Assembly (NCBI GenBank): GCA_016715425.1
Contig: JADKAC010000008.1
Coordinates: 293,001-357,000 of the forward strand
Length of the DNA stretch: 64,000 nucleotides
DNA from: Bacteroidota bacterium
GTDB lineage: Bacteria > Bacteroidota > Bacteroidia > Chitinophagales > BACL12
Direction of reading: 5' to 3'
The notes under the pieces were generated by a model. That model saw only the letters and a program-made list of their open reading frames with translations. It had not been told where the DNA came from and searched no databases. Positions 16,822 to 25,900 of this stretch are shown here, piece after piece. Positions within the stretch are counted from its first letter, which is position 1; every line of letters starts with the position of its first letter. A program made the position numbers and the translations under genes.

Positions 16822-19800
16822 AATTTGATGAATTTACCGGTTAATTGCTTATAGCCATCATTAACTGAAATAATATAAATACCGGATTGGTATTTTGCAA
16901 CTGGGATGGAAATAAAATTATTTGATATTGAAAATCTGTCTTCTTTACTACTGTAAAGTATTTTCCCAGTTATGTCTTTTACCTGAATTATTAAATCATT
17001 CATTCCGATAAAATCTTCACTAGCAATATTTACAAAATCAGAAGTTGGATTTGGGAAAATGGTAATAGAAACTTCCTCACCTAACGCAGTAATTTCAGTT
17101 GCATATTCATCATAAACATGTAAGGAATAGCAAAACTTGGCTTTTGTTGTATTTGGATCAAATGGAATCCATTTATTTACTGTACTACCATATAATTCGC
17201 AAGAGGATGTATGATATAAAAAATAAATATAACCCTCAACAGTGGTTGATGATAAACTGGGAGATGACATCGTAAAAGAAGGGTCATCTGTTACAATCTG
17301 AACTGCATCATTTAAACCTAAAACATTCGACATACTTGGTAAAATCCAATTGTTAAGAATTACACTTGAAGCTGAAAGTGAGTGATAAGCAGCTCTATTA
17401 ATTTTATAACGTGCTGCACAATAATACCCAGCACTTATTCCTACATAATCTCCAGCTTCTGCTATAAATATTGTCATTTCTTCTTCATCAAGATCATCAT
17501 CTGTAACATTATATTCTTGACAAATATGAATCACTTTATACTTTGGCATTTCAATAACCTCCAATGCTTCTTGTGCGTCTAATATCCCCCAGCCACAATA
17601 GTCATCATAGATATCTTCATTACAAGGTGGTTCAAATCTTTCGTCTGCTGTAATTTGTAAAATTGCTTCTACATCTTCTTGTGTTAGATTTTCAAAATGA
17701 GGCGCAGAATCATGATTATTCACTTGACTTAACATCAAAGCAGCAACGCCACTTACATGTGGTGCACTTCCAGATGTACCTCCAAATGTTATGTAGTCAT
17801 CTGTTGCACCGTTATCTGTTGTATAAATTGTAACTCCTTCAGAACCATAAGGCGCCATCAAGTCAATATTATTCCCAAAATTAGAACCGGATCCAGAACT
17901 TCCTTCGTAAAATTCTCCATCATTACCTGAACCACCTACACTTAATATATAATTATCGCTTAAATCTGAAGGATAATGTAAGTCTCCTGTTGCTTCGTTG
18001 CCTTTTGCACAAACTTGAATTACATGGCTCTTAAATGCAAAATTCATAGCATTACTCATAGCATCAAAATTCCAATCTATTATTTGACCTACAATTCCAG
18101 TTCCCCAACTATGATTCATTATATGTAATCCATATCCATAACTTCCATCAGGTGTATAAGACGCCCCTTCAGTAATTGCATTTGCACAAAACCATGTGTC
18201 ATATAAAGGTTCTTCATGTTCGATTAAAGGATTATATTCTTCTCTTGCTACTTCCATATCAAAGAGCTGTACTCCTGTTGAATTTATATCACCTGTAATT
18301 AAATCCCCACCTGCAATACCAGCTATTCCTATATCATTATCTGTAATTGCTCCAATTATTCCTGCCACGCAAGTTCCGTGATTATTAGAATTTGAAAGTG
18401 AATTATCATCTTCATAAACTGCATGATCATTTTCATAATCCCAACCGCCAATAATTTTAGAGTCGCTAAATTCTTCATTTCCAGATGTTAGATGAAAATC
18501 TTCATGTTTCCAATAAATACCCGTATCAAATACACCAACCTTAATGTGAGTTCCTCCTTTTTCCACATCCCATGCACCTTCGGTATTGATATCTTCAAGT
18601 GATGTTGATCCGTCAAATAAACTATTTTGTAAGTTATAGTCATCATCATTGGGGGAAAAATCTTGGCCAAATAAATAATTGGGATGCGAATAATCAATAA
18701 TAGAAATCATATTATTCAAGGTATCATATACATCTTCAATGTTTACATTCAATGTAACTATAAATGAGGACCAAAATTTTGGTATTGATATAGTGTCCCC
18801 AAGCCTCGTAATTGATAGAGAATCATTGGCTGTTAACTTTGAATATATCTTATACACTTTTGGTGTAAATTGTCCCTGGCCTTTAATTAGAGGATATAAA
18901 GTATTGTACGTTCCACTATCAATTACATCAATCAAATTTGAAAATTGTTTTTGAGTGTTATTTACAAAATTCAAATCAACATTTTCAGGTTTAAAGGATA
19001 TTATCATTTGCTCATCAACGTAAATTGGTTTCCCACTTGTGTCATTTATTATTTCATAAGGATAAGTCATTGTCTCATACTTCACCGTAACATATCTTGT
19101 AGTATCATCCTCAGTTCTTCTACCATATACCCATACATAATTATTATTGGCTAATACATTTGTTGGTATGTCAATACTTTCACCCAAGTTAGGATATTCA
19201 TTTTTCCATGTGAGGTTTCCATTATCAGTTCTTAATGCAAAAGTGGTAATTACTTTTTTGCCTGATGTATATTCATAGAAACCTGTAATTACTACACGGT
19301 CACTGGTACTGTTATAAGTAATGCCTGTTGCTTGGGCTTCTATATCGTTACTGCTGTTTTGTAGTATTTTCTCCCATTGTAATGTACCGCCGCTATTGTA
19401 CTTTACTATTTTTATTTGTCTGCTATCAATCGAATTTTCTGCATAGCCCGCTATATAAATATTATCACTGCCATCTATACATATTGCATTGCTTCCATCC
19501 TCGCCACCATCGTTTTCGCTTACTGTCCAAACAGGTGATAAATCTTCATCTAATTTAATAGTGCGCATATCGTAGTCAGTACCATTATAAGTATAACCTG
19601 TTATATAAAAATTATCACTGCCATCAGTAACTAATCCTGTTGGTCTGTCGAAACCATAACCGGCTGCACTGCTGCGTTGTGTTTGAATTAATGTGCCGGA
19701 AGAACTGTATTTCAATGAAGTATAATCCCAATTTGTAGCTGAAGATTGGCTTGCACCACTCACAACAATATTAGTTCCTCCATTGCTAATCAGATGACCG

Positions 19801-20339
19801 GGTATATCGTATAAACTCGTATAATCATATCGCTTATTCCATTGCACTGTACCGCCTGAATTTAATTTTAACAATAAATTATCGTAGCCGGTAGTAATAC
19901 CAATACTTGCTGCACATACATATATATCAGTACCAATTAAAAGTATATCGGAAGGTATATCATTACCTGCACCTGTACCATCAAAAGTGGTAGCCCATTG
20001 TTGCACTCCAATTGAATTATATTTAATTACAACAATATCATAAGTATAATCATCGGACGCATTTGTAGCACCTGCGACAAATACATTACCGCTGGCATCT
20101 TTTATAAGTGCAGCACCATAATCAAATCCACTTGCTGTGCCGTTGTATTCTGTTTGCCAAACAATGCTGCCACCTTGATTTGTTTTTGTAGTAACGATGT
20201 TTGTTTTTTGAGTTGCACCATTCCATGTATTTCCTGTGGTAATCAGATTGCTACCATCTAATATAGATGCATTCCATTCTACTGTATCGGGGTAGTTTAA
20301 TTCAAGTTGCCAAAGTTGGTTGACCAAAGTTTGACTCAT
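16818..20339 (-). CDS. subtilisin-like (S8) protease with N-terminal propeller and T9SS domain; signal peptide out of frame
   Basis: A 1173-residue open frame whose only in-frame Met start (20339) leaves no signal peptide, which a T9SS cargo requires. Residues ~1-420 are SBBP-like repeats (VVIKYNSIGVQQWATTF, NAICIDGSDNIYIAGYA), ~430-570 a propeptide-like segment, ~590-930 the S8 domain with all three catalytic motifs: VGVFDTG (Asp ~603), NNHGTCVAGI (His ~653) and GTSGSAPHVSG (Ser ~855). The last ~85 residues are a T9SS domain (ITIFPNPTSDFVNIA ... YQSGIYIISV). Upstream, the frame continues through a signal-peptide-like sequence into a C14 tract that separates it from ATG 20443. It is first in an operon with the lipoprotein and barrel genes. 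Confidence 0.88.
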   Translation of the reverse strand: MSQTLVNQLWQLELNYPDTVEWNASILDGSNLITTGNTWNGATQKTNIVTTKTNQGGSIVWQTEYNGTASGFDYGAALIKDASGNVFVAGATNASDDYTYDIVVIKYNSIGVQQWATTFDGTGAGNDIPSDILLIGTDIYVCAASIGITTGYDNLLLKLNSGGTVQWNKRYDYTSLYDIPGHLISNGGTNIVVSGASQSSATNWDYTSLKYSSSGTLIQTQRSSAAGYGFDRPTGLVTDGSDNFYITGYTYNGTDYDMRTIKLDEDLSPVWTVSENDGGEDGSNAICIDGSDNIYIAGYAENSIDSRQIKIVKYNSGGTLQWEKILQNSSNDIEAQATGITYNSTSDRVVITGFYEYTSGKKVITTFALRTDNGNLTWKNEYPNLGESIDIPTNVLANNNYVWVYGRRTEDDTTRYVTVKYETMTYPYEIINDTSGKPIYVDEQMIISFKPENVDLNFVNNTQKQFSNLIDVIDSGTYNTLYPLIKGQGQFTPKVYKIYSKLTANDSLSITRLGDTISIPKFWSSFIVTLNVNIEDVYDTLNNMISIIDYSHPNYLFGQDFSPNDDDYNLQNSLFDGSTSLEDINTEGAWDVEKGGTHIKVGVFDTGIYWKHEDFHLTSGNEEFSDSKIIGGWDYENDHAVYEDDNSLSNSNNHGTCVAGIIGAITDNDIGIAGIAGGDLITGDINSTGVQLFDMEVAREEYNPLIEHEEPLYDTWFCANAITEGASYTPDGSYGYGLHIMNHSWGTGIVGQIIDWNFDAMSNAMNFAFKSHVIQVCAKGNEATGDLHYPSDLSDNYILSVGGSGNDGEFYEGSSGSGSNFGNNIDLMAPYGSEGVTIYTTDNGATDDYITFGGTSGSAPHVSGVAALMLSQVNNHDSAPHFENLTQEDVEAILQITADERFEPPCNEDIYDDYCGWGILDAQEALEVIEMPKYKVIHICQEYNVTDDDLDEEEMTIFIAEAGDYVGISAGYYCAARYKINRAAYHSLSASSVILNNWILPSMSNVLGLNDAVQIVTDDPSFTMSSPSLSSTTVEGYIYFLYHTSSCELYGSTVNKWIPFDPNTTKAKFCYSLHVYDEYATEITALGEEVSITIFPNPTSDFVNIASEDFIGMNDLIIQVKDITGKILYSSKEDRFSISNNFISIPVAKYQSGIYIISVNDGYKQLTGKFIKL

Positions 20340-20443
20340 AAGTGAATTATTAAAATTAAAAAGCAGAAGGCAGATTAAGCATGATGCTATTTGTAAGATT
20401 CTGCGGGGGGGGGGGGGGTAGATTTAGTAAATAAATTTTTCAT
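20340..20443 (-). other. displaced 5' end of the protease gene with C14 homopolymer
   Basis: On the minus strand an ATG at 20443 reads MKNLFTKST then a run of 14 C (20405-20418 on the plus strand as G). With 14 C the frame reaches PPPPAESYK and a TAG. With 12 or 15 C it continues RRILQIASCLICLLLFNFNN and joins the protease frame at 20339, giving basic residues plus a hydrophobic core, i.e. a good Sec signal. With 13 C it stops at a TAA after LPSAF. So the gene is one base off in this assembly: a phase-variable tract or a homopolymer error. Confidence 0.8.
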
Positions 20444-20462
20444 GATAAATTGGTTTAGATGA

Positions 20463-20492
20463 CTAAGGTAATAAAAAATTATTTAGTATCAA
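20463..20492 (-). promoter_or_regulatory. candidate promoter of the protease operon
   Basis: On the minus strand, TTG (20490-20492) is followed by 19 bases and TACCTTAG (20463-20470), which resembles the Bacteroidota pair TTTG - N19-21 - TAnnTTTG with one mismatch in the -7 box. It lies 19 nt upstream of ATG 20443, not of the internal Met at 20339, which supports 20443 as the real start. Confidence 0.4.
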
Positions 20493-20588
20493 TATTTTAT
20501 TTATTCTTCTAATATTCTTCAAGTGGATTATTATTTGCAAATAAATCCAATTTAAATTTTGATTTTGCTATAATTTCATAAGTTTCAA

Positions 20589-20726
20589 AGAGAATTAATT
20601 TTATTTATTTCAATTATATAAAAACAATTAAAAATTGAACTTAAAAAAATTTCGCATTAAAGATTTTTAGATTTAATTTCTCCGTGTAACTCCGTATTTC
20701 TCTGGGCAACTCCGTGTAATTTTTTT
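20589..20726. repeat. ~138 bp direct repeat, right copy
   Basis: Same unit and orientation as 14952-15090; it starts AGAGAATTAATTTTATTTAT and ends TCTCTGGGCAACTCCGTGTA plus a T run. The copies are ~5.6 kb apart and enclose the protease operon. The 20444-20916 gap also holds the protease promoter, a terminator hairpin, a palindrome and a word-repeat array; I see no gene in it. Confidence 0.8.
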
Positions 20727-20801
20727 CTTGAATTAATGATCTATGAATTTATTTTTTATGTTATAACAGAGACGTATGTAAGAACACCAATTATTACAAA
20801 T

Positions 20802-20831
20802 AAAAAAGAGGAAAAAAATTTCGTTCCTCTT
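20802..20831 (-). terminator. rho-independent terminator after the M48 peptidase gene
   Basis: Read on the minus strand: AAGAGGAA, a 10-base loop, TTCCTCTT, then TTTT. A perfect 8-bp stem followed by a T tract, 86 bp beyond the stop of the M48 gene. Confidence 0.6.
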
Positions 20832-20837
20832 CCGGTT

Positions 20838-20868
20838 ATTACAGAATTACTCGAAGAGCACTCTTTGA
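20838..20868. repeat. CACAGAG-family palindrome, copy 3
   Basis: TACAGAATTACTCGAAGAG followed by CACTCTTTGAG, close in sequence to copy 1 at 5272. As there, it lies on the far side of a GAGTAGTGAGTATC word array that abuts a minus-strand stop codon. Confidence 0.45.
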
Positions 20869-20875
20869 GTCGAAT

Positions 20876-20915
20876 ACAAGAATACTCACTACTCAATACT
20901 CTATACCCAATACCA
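20876..20915. repeat. word-repeat array (GAGTAGTGAGTATTC type)
   Basis: ATACTCACTACTCAATACTC and neighbouring words; on the minus strand GGGTATAGAGTATTGAGTAG. It begins about 8 bp after the stop codon of the M48 peptidase gene and is nearly identical in words to 5321-5370. Confidence 0.55.
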
Positions 20916-20916
20916 T

Positions 20917-21714
20917 TTATGGCAACGCATCTTTTAATTGCTGATAGCGTACATCAAATGTTTCGTCACCATCACAACCCAACAAATCATTTTCTGCATG
21001 AATATCTTCTATTCTGTTTTCAGGACTTGGATGTGTGCTTAAAAATTCAGGAATATCAGAGCCGCCACTTGCTTCTATTAATTCAAAAAATCCTGCTGCA
21101 CCGGCTGCATAATATTCTGTTGGACATAAATAAATTACTGAGTATTCATCTGCCTGACTTTCATCTGCACGACTGAATGATAAACTCACAAGATTCACTG
21201 CAATATCTGTTAATACATTTTGATTTTGCCCTAATACCAAACTTAATAAAAGTGAAATACCATATTGCTCGGTTAGCTGATCAGTAACATGGCGTAAATC
21301 TGCATGCGCAATTTCATGTCCTAAAACTCCCGCTAATTGTGCTTCATTTTCTAAATATTTTATTAATCCGGTATATACATAAATATATCCGCCGGGAGTA
21401 CAGAATGCATTTAATACATCATCATCTTTCACGATTTTTAATTGCCATACAAATTCATCTTTATACTCCACTTCACCGGCATCTAAAATGCGATCACGAA
21501 TATCATACAACAACTCGTATGCTTCCGGATAATCACTTTCATTTAACAGAGGATATGTTGCTGGATCTGCTGCAATTTCAGTTGCAATCTGTGCCCCTAA
21601 TTGTTTATCATCCTCAATACTGAAAATATTTATACCTCCCCCTTTTGAACAAGAGGACAAACTAAAAATACTTGCAGTTAAGAGAAGTAGTATTAAGCTG
21701 ATTTGTTTATGCAT
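20917..21714 (-). CDS. M48-family metalloprotease lipoprotein
   Basis: A 265-residue periplasmic or outer-membrane lipoprotein. From the Met at 21714 the sequence is MHKQISLILLLLTASIFSLS and then SC, a clean lipoprotein signal; an upstream in-frame ATG at 21744 would add ten charged residues (MKNKKIKNQI) and is less likely. The zinc motif HEIAHADLRH (HExxH) lies about mid-protein after GYIYVYTGLIKYL, and the third ligand probably sits in ADESQADEYSVIYL. This is the Peptidase M48 core shared by BepA/LoiP-type proteases that act on outer-membrane protein assembly. The gene is single, followed by a terminator hairpin. Confidence 0.87.
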   Translation of the reverse strand: MHKQISLILLLLTASIFSLSSCSKGGGINIFSIEDDKQLGAQIATEIAADPATYPLLNESDYPEAYELLYDIRDRILDAGEVEYKDEFVWQLKIVKDDDVLNAFCTPGGYIYVYTGLIKYLENEAQLAGVLGHEIAHADLRHVTDQLTEQYGISLLLSLVLGQNQNVLTDIAVNLVSLSFSRADESQADEYSVIYLCPTEYYAAGAAGFFELIEASGGSDIPEFLSTHPSPENRIEDIHAENDLLGCDGDETFDVRYQQLKDALP

Positions 21715-21851
21715 GATCTGATTTTTTATTTTCTTGTTTTTCAAACATCATTCCAAAAGAAAGTTTAAGGAAGTGAAATGTTTGGAATATATCATTAATA
21801 ACAATAAGGGAGTGGTTGAGACTAATATTATGTAAAATGCTGTTCCGGTAA

Positions 21852-21859
21852 TAACTTGC
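21852..21859 (+). promoter_or_regulatory. possible degenerate -7 box of the polyprenyl synthetase gene
   Basis: TAACTTGC resembles TAnnTTTG (two mismatches) and lies exactly 4 nt before the GTG start at 21864, the same spacing as the better matches at crcB, mntA, dusB, panD and the LamG/Kelch gene. Weak by itself. Confidence 0.22.
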
Positions 21860-21863
21860 AAGC

Positions 21864-22838
21864 GTGTCCGCACAATTAGATATCATTAAAAAACCGATTG
21901 AGGCTGAACTGGAAATTTTCGAAACAAAATTCCGGGATGCAATGCGCAGTAATGTGCCCTTGTTAGATCGTGTGATGCATTATATTGTACATCGCAAGGG
22001 GAAACAAATGCGGCCGATGTTTGTGTTGTTCAGTGCGGGCTTATTCGGCAAAATTGAAGAATCCACTTATACTGCTGCTTCCTTAATTGAATTATTACAT
22101 ACAGCAACTTTAGTGCATGATGATGTGGTGGATGACTCGAATGAACGCCGTGGATATTTTTCTGTGAATGCACTTTGGAAAAATAAAATTGCTGTGCTTG
22201 TTGGGGATTATTTACTCGCAAAAGGATTATTGGTTTCGCTGGAGCGCAATCAGCATCATATTTTAAAAATAACAAGTAATGCAGTGAAGGAAATGAGCGA
22301 AGGCGAATTATTGCAGATAGAAAAAGCCAGACGTTTAGATATTAAAGAAGATATTTATTATGATATTATCCGAAAAAAAACTGCCTCATTAATTGCAGCC
22401 GCTTGCAGCGCAGGAGCAGCATCGGTAACAACAGATGAAGTGATGATAGAAAAAATGCGATTGTTCGGTGAATACATTGGTATTGCATTTCAGATTAAAG
22501 ATGATCTTATGGATTATGGTGCAGATGATATCGGCAAACCAACAGGTAGTGATATTAAAGAACGCAAAATGACATTGCCACTTATTTATGCTTTAAGTAA
22601 AGCCGGAACAATGGATAAACGTCGCATAAAAAATATTGTAAAAAATAATAATAACGATCCTAAAAAAGTGAAGGAAGTAATTGATTTTGTAAATAAATCC
22701 GGCGGAATTGAATATGCAGAACAAGCAATGAATAATTATCAAAATAAAGCATTTGATGTGCTGAAGAGTTTCCCCGCAAATGCAAGCAATAATGGTTTAA
22801 AACAATTGGTGCTTTATACTACGGAAAGAAAAAAATAA
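21864..22838 (+). CDS. polyprenyl diphosphate synthase (all-trans, long-chain)
   Basis: A 324-residue trans-isoprenyl diphosphate synthase, which elongates allylic diphosphates with IPP to make the side chain of menaquinone or a related lipid. Both aspartate-rich motifs are present: DDVVDDSNERRG (first DDxxD at ~residue 82) and QIKDDLMDYGAD (second). KGKQMRPMFV near residue 45 is the IPP-binding GKxxRP motif. Start is GTG 21864; the ATG at 21838 is out of frame and stops early. It could supply GGPP to the carotenoid operon 7 kb away, since no crtE is in that operon, but chain length cannot be judged with certainty from sequence alone. Confidence 0.88.
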   Translation: MSAQLDIIKKPIEAELEIFETKFRDAMRSNVPLLDRVMHYIVHRKGKQMRPMFVLFSAGLFGKIEESTYTAASLIELLHTATLVHDDVVDDSNERRGYFSVNALWKNKIAVLVGDYLLAKGLLVSLERNQHHILKITSNAVKEMSEGELLQIEKARRLDIKEDIYYDIIRKKTASLIAAACSAGAASVTTDEVMIEKMRLFGEYIGIAFQIKDDLMDYGADDIGKPTGSDIKERKMTLPLIYALSKAGTMDKRRIKNIVKNNNNDPKKVKEVIDFVNKSGGIEYAEQAMNNYQNKAFDVLKSFPANASNNGLKQLVLYTTERKK

Positions 22839-22846
22839 TAGATTAT

Positions 22847-22865
22847 CTGAAAATTATTTTTTCAG
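22847..22865 (+). terminator. weak hairpin after the polyprenyl synthetase gene
   Basis: CTGAAAA, five-base loop, TTTTCAG, followed by TTTG. AT-rich 7-bp stem 9 bp after the stop; plausible but weak terminator. Confidence 0.3.
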
Positions 22866-22889
22866 TTTGTATTATAGAAAGTAGAATTG

Positions 22890-22913
22890 TTGAACTGTCG
22901 AACTGTTGAACTG
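22890..22913. repeat. three 8-bp tandem words (TTGAACTG)
   Basis: TTGAACTG, TCGAACTG, TTGAACTG in direct succession, in the convergent gap between the polyprenyl synthetase and CotH-protein genes. It resembles the short-word arrays at other gene ends. Confidence 0.5.
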
Positions 22914-22967
22914 TGTTTATAAAATATATTATTCGTAATACCCCATATTTCTATATATAAGTTTTCA

Positions 22968-25900
22968 CTACTTATGTTGCACAATAAATTTTAAAATTCT
23001 TTCACCTTGTTCAAAATGCAATTTCATCAGGTAGAATCCATTGTACAAATATGAAGTTGGAATTATAGTTTTCAATGAATTATTTGCATTCATTTCATAA
23101 ATCACTTTGCCACTTAAGTCCATAATTTCTAAACTTAAAATTGCAATGTCTGATTCCACAATAAAATAATCATCCGCAGGATTCGGATATACTGAAAAAG
23201 AAAGTGCAGGATCATTAATAAAAACCACTACACCACAATCCGGATCATACGCAATGCCGGGTGAACCTTCAGGACATCCCGCAAACCAATTGGATGCATC
23301 ATTCATCATTCCATTTATTTCTGCAAGTTCTAATGTTTTAGCACCACCATCCGCTTCTGTCGGCCAGGGTAATTCATCATTATAAATAACAGAAAATTGA
23401 ATTACACCATTGTTATCATAAATGCGCAATACATCACCTGATGCATCTAATCCAAACATAAAATTTGTTGTCAACGGATCTATATCAGCATGACGTTCAT
23501 TAAATAATGCAGAATTATTTGCAATGATTAATCTGTTATCCGAAGGCAACATTGTTCCCGGTGGAATTTGATAAACCAAGGAATCATTGCTATCCGCAAA
23601 TTTCCATAAGCTCATATCCAATGTAGTGGAAGATGTATTTAAAATCTCTACCCAATCACCTGCATTTGCAGTGTCGGCACTGTTATAATTTATTTCACTG
23701 AATACAAGTGTTTCATCGCATGGAGAATACGCAATACCGGGCGAACCAAACATACATCCGTCGAACCAATTGGTTGGATCATTCTGATCTCCAAAATAAT
23801 TTTTTAATTCCAATGTGCGACCTGTACCATCTGCACCTTGTGGCCATCCGCTGCTATCTGCAAAAACAACATTACTAATTGTGTCGCCATTTAATGCAAT
23901 CAATGCAATGCGATCACCGGTATTATTTAGTTTAAAATTTAATTCACCAATTACATTTTCTATTGTTGGATTTTTTGCAGAGAAATTTTCCAGATCATTA
24001 CTAAATACCAAATATGCATCGGGTTCTAAAATAGTTTGTATAGGAATGTGAAAAGTATTTACACCAGTTGCATCTGCTACTTGCCATCCGGAAATATCAA
24101 TTGCATCGCTGCCATTATTAAATAATTCAAACCAATCACCACTGCTTGCACTGCTCTCACTGTTATAATTTATTTCTGTAATAATTATTTCTGGTTCTAT
24201 TGCTGCACCGGTAAAGTTTGCTTCAAATGTTTCACTTGAATTTAAAAATAAGGTTACACTTTGATTCAATTCTTCACCCGTTGGAATTACATCTACAGAA
24301 GTCCAGTTGCTGAATGTATAACCCGGATTTGGAATAGCCGTAATCATTAATGGCACATCTTCAAAATACACACCTTCCCATGGTAAATCTTGTGGAATAA
24401 TTGTACTGATTTGAATATAACCTGCTTCCGGTGGATTTACTTGTAATGTAATAAATCGTTGTTGCGTTAAACCAAAAGAAGATTTTATTTGATAACGTGC
24501 AGGTGTAATTCGGGTTTCATTATAATCCAAAATCCATTGCGTGTAATCCATCCAGGTTAATGCATTATAAGGAGGCCCCCAACGATCAGCAGTTCTTTGA
24601 ATTTCGTTTATTAATTGGCTTCGCATTTCCGTCATTTCTGCTTCCATATTTTCTGTTTGCCAAATCGTATTAATTAAGTCAGCAAAACGATTGATAAAAT
24701 AAATGCGGAACTCTGCATTGTCCAACATCTTATCAAAGATTTGTGAATTCATAGAAGTACCTGCAGGATTGCGAATAATGTCAATAAAATTATCCCAAAC
24801 AGAACCGCCAAACCAACCCATTGCACCATCCATATCATACATAATATGTCGCCATTTTCCACCGGTACGGTCACGATATAATTTAATATTATTTTGTCCC
24901 CAATAAGCACCACCAAAATCAGAATTCTGATAATAAATTTCACCGATATAATAATCTACATAATTCTGAACATCCACCCGGTCAGCAAAATAATTATAGA
25001 AATCTGCATCATCCACAGAATGATCCATCAGCCAATTATACATATTCACAAAACCGGTATCAGAACCTGCAAGAGCTGTCCATCCATTTAACAAATCAAT
25101 ATCATCTGCATCATTGCCATAATTACTTTCTACAAAATGTTCATCTGCTTTTTCACGCACTTCATACAAGCCCCAATAAGATCCATTCAGAAAAACATGC
25201 ACAGGTGTGTAAGCTTCATAATCAATATTTGTTTTGCGCATCACACGGGCGAGATATGAATCTTGTATCATGCTGTACCAAACATGCTGACCACCATTGC
25301 GGAGATTAATATTATTGAATGAATTTACTTCCGGTTTATCCGGAAAAATGGCATATCCCAAATCTCCATCAAGGCTATTTTTAAAATCTAATCTGAAACT
25401 TTTTTTATCTTCTGCTCTTGAATATCCTCCATGAATTTCAAGCATCATTTGATGTTCGAATAATGCATTGCCATCCATATCATAATAACTTACATGTGCT
25501 AATTTTTCCCAAGGCTCCCAGAAGTTAGCACCGAAATAGGGATACCAATAATCATAGGTATCACCGAATACATAGATGCCTGTATCATTATCCCATAAAC
25601 TTCCGGGATCGGTTGAAATACTGATTATATTAATTCCGAAATCTCCTTCATCCAAAAAATAGGTATTCTTAATCATGGGTGATGGAAGTAATGTGCTGCT
25701 GCTAAAACATTTTGCTGCCACCACACAAGTAGTATCTATAGTAATTGGATCAGTATAAATGGGTGAAGAAATATCTACATGCGAACCATCTAATGTATAA
25801 TGAATTTCAGCAGTGGCAGAGGTAGAAGATATTTCAATAGTTTGTGAGCCGGAATAAAAACCGGGGGCTAAAGAAAATACAGGTGCAGGTTCATAACCTC

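Noticed and set aside
20736..21176. Open frame on the plus strand over the M48 gene 3' half and its intergenic region.
   Set aside because: It lies antisense to a well-supported metalloprotease gene and crosses repeats and a terminator; low-complexity His/Leu-rich product with no recognisable domain.
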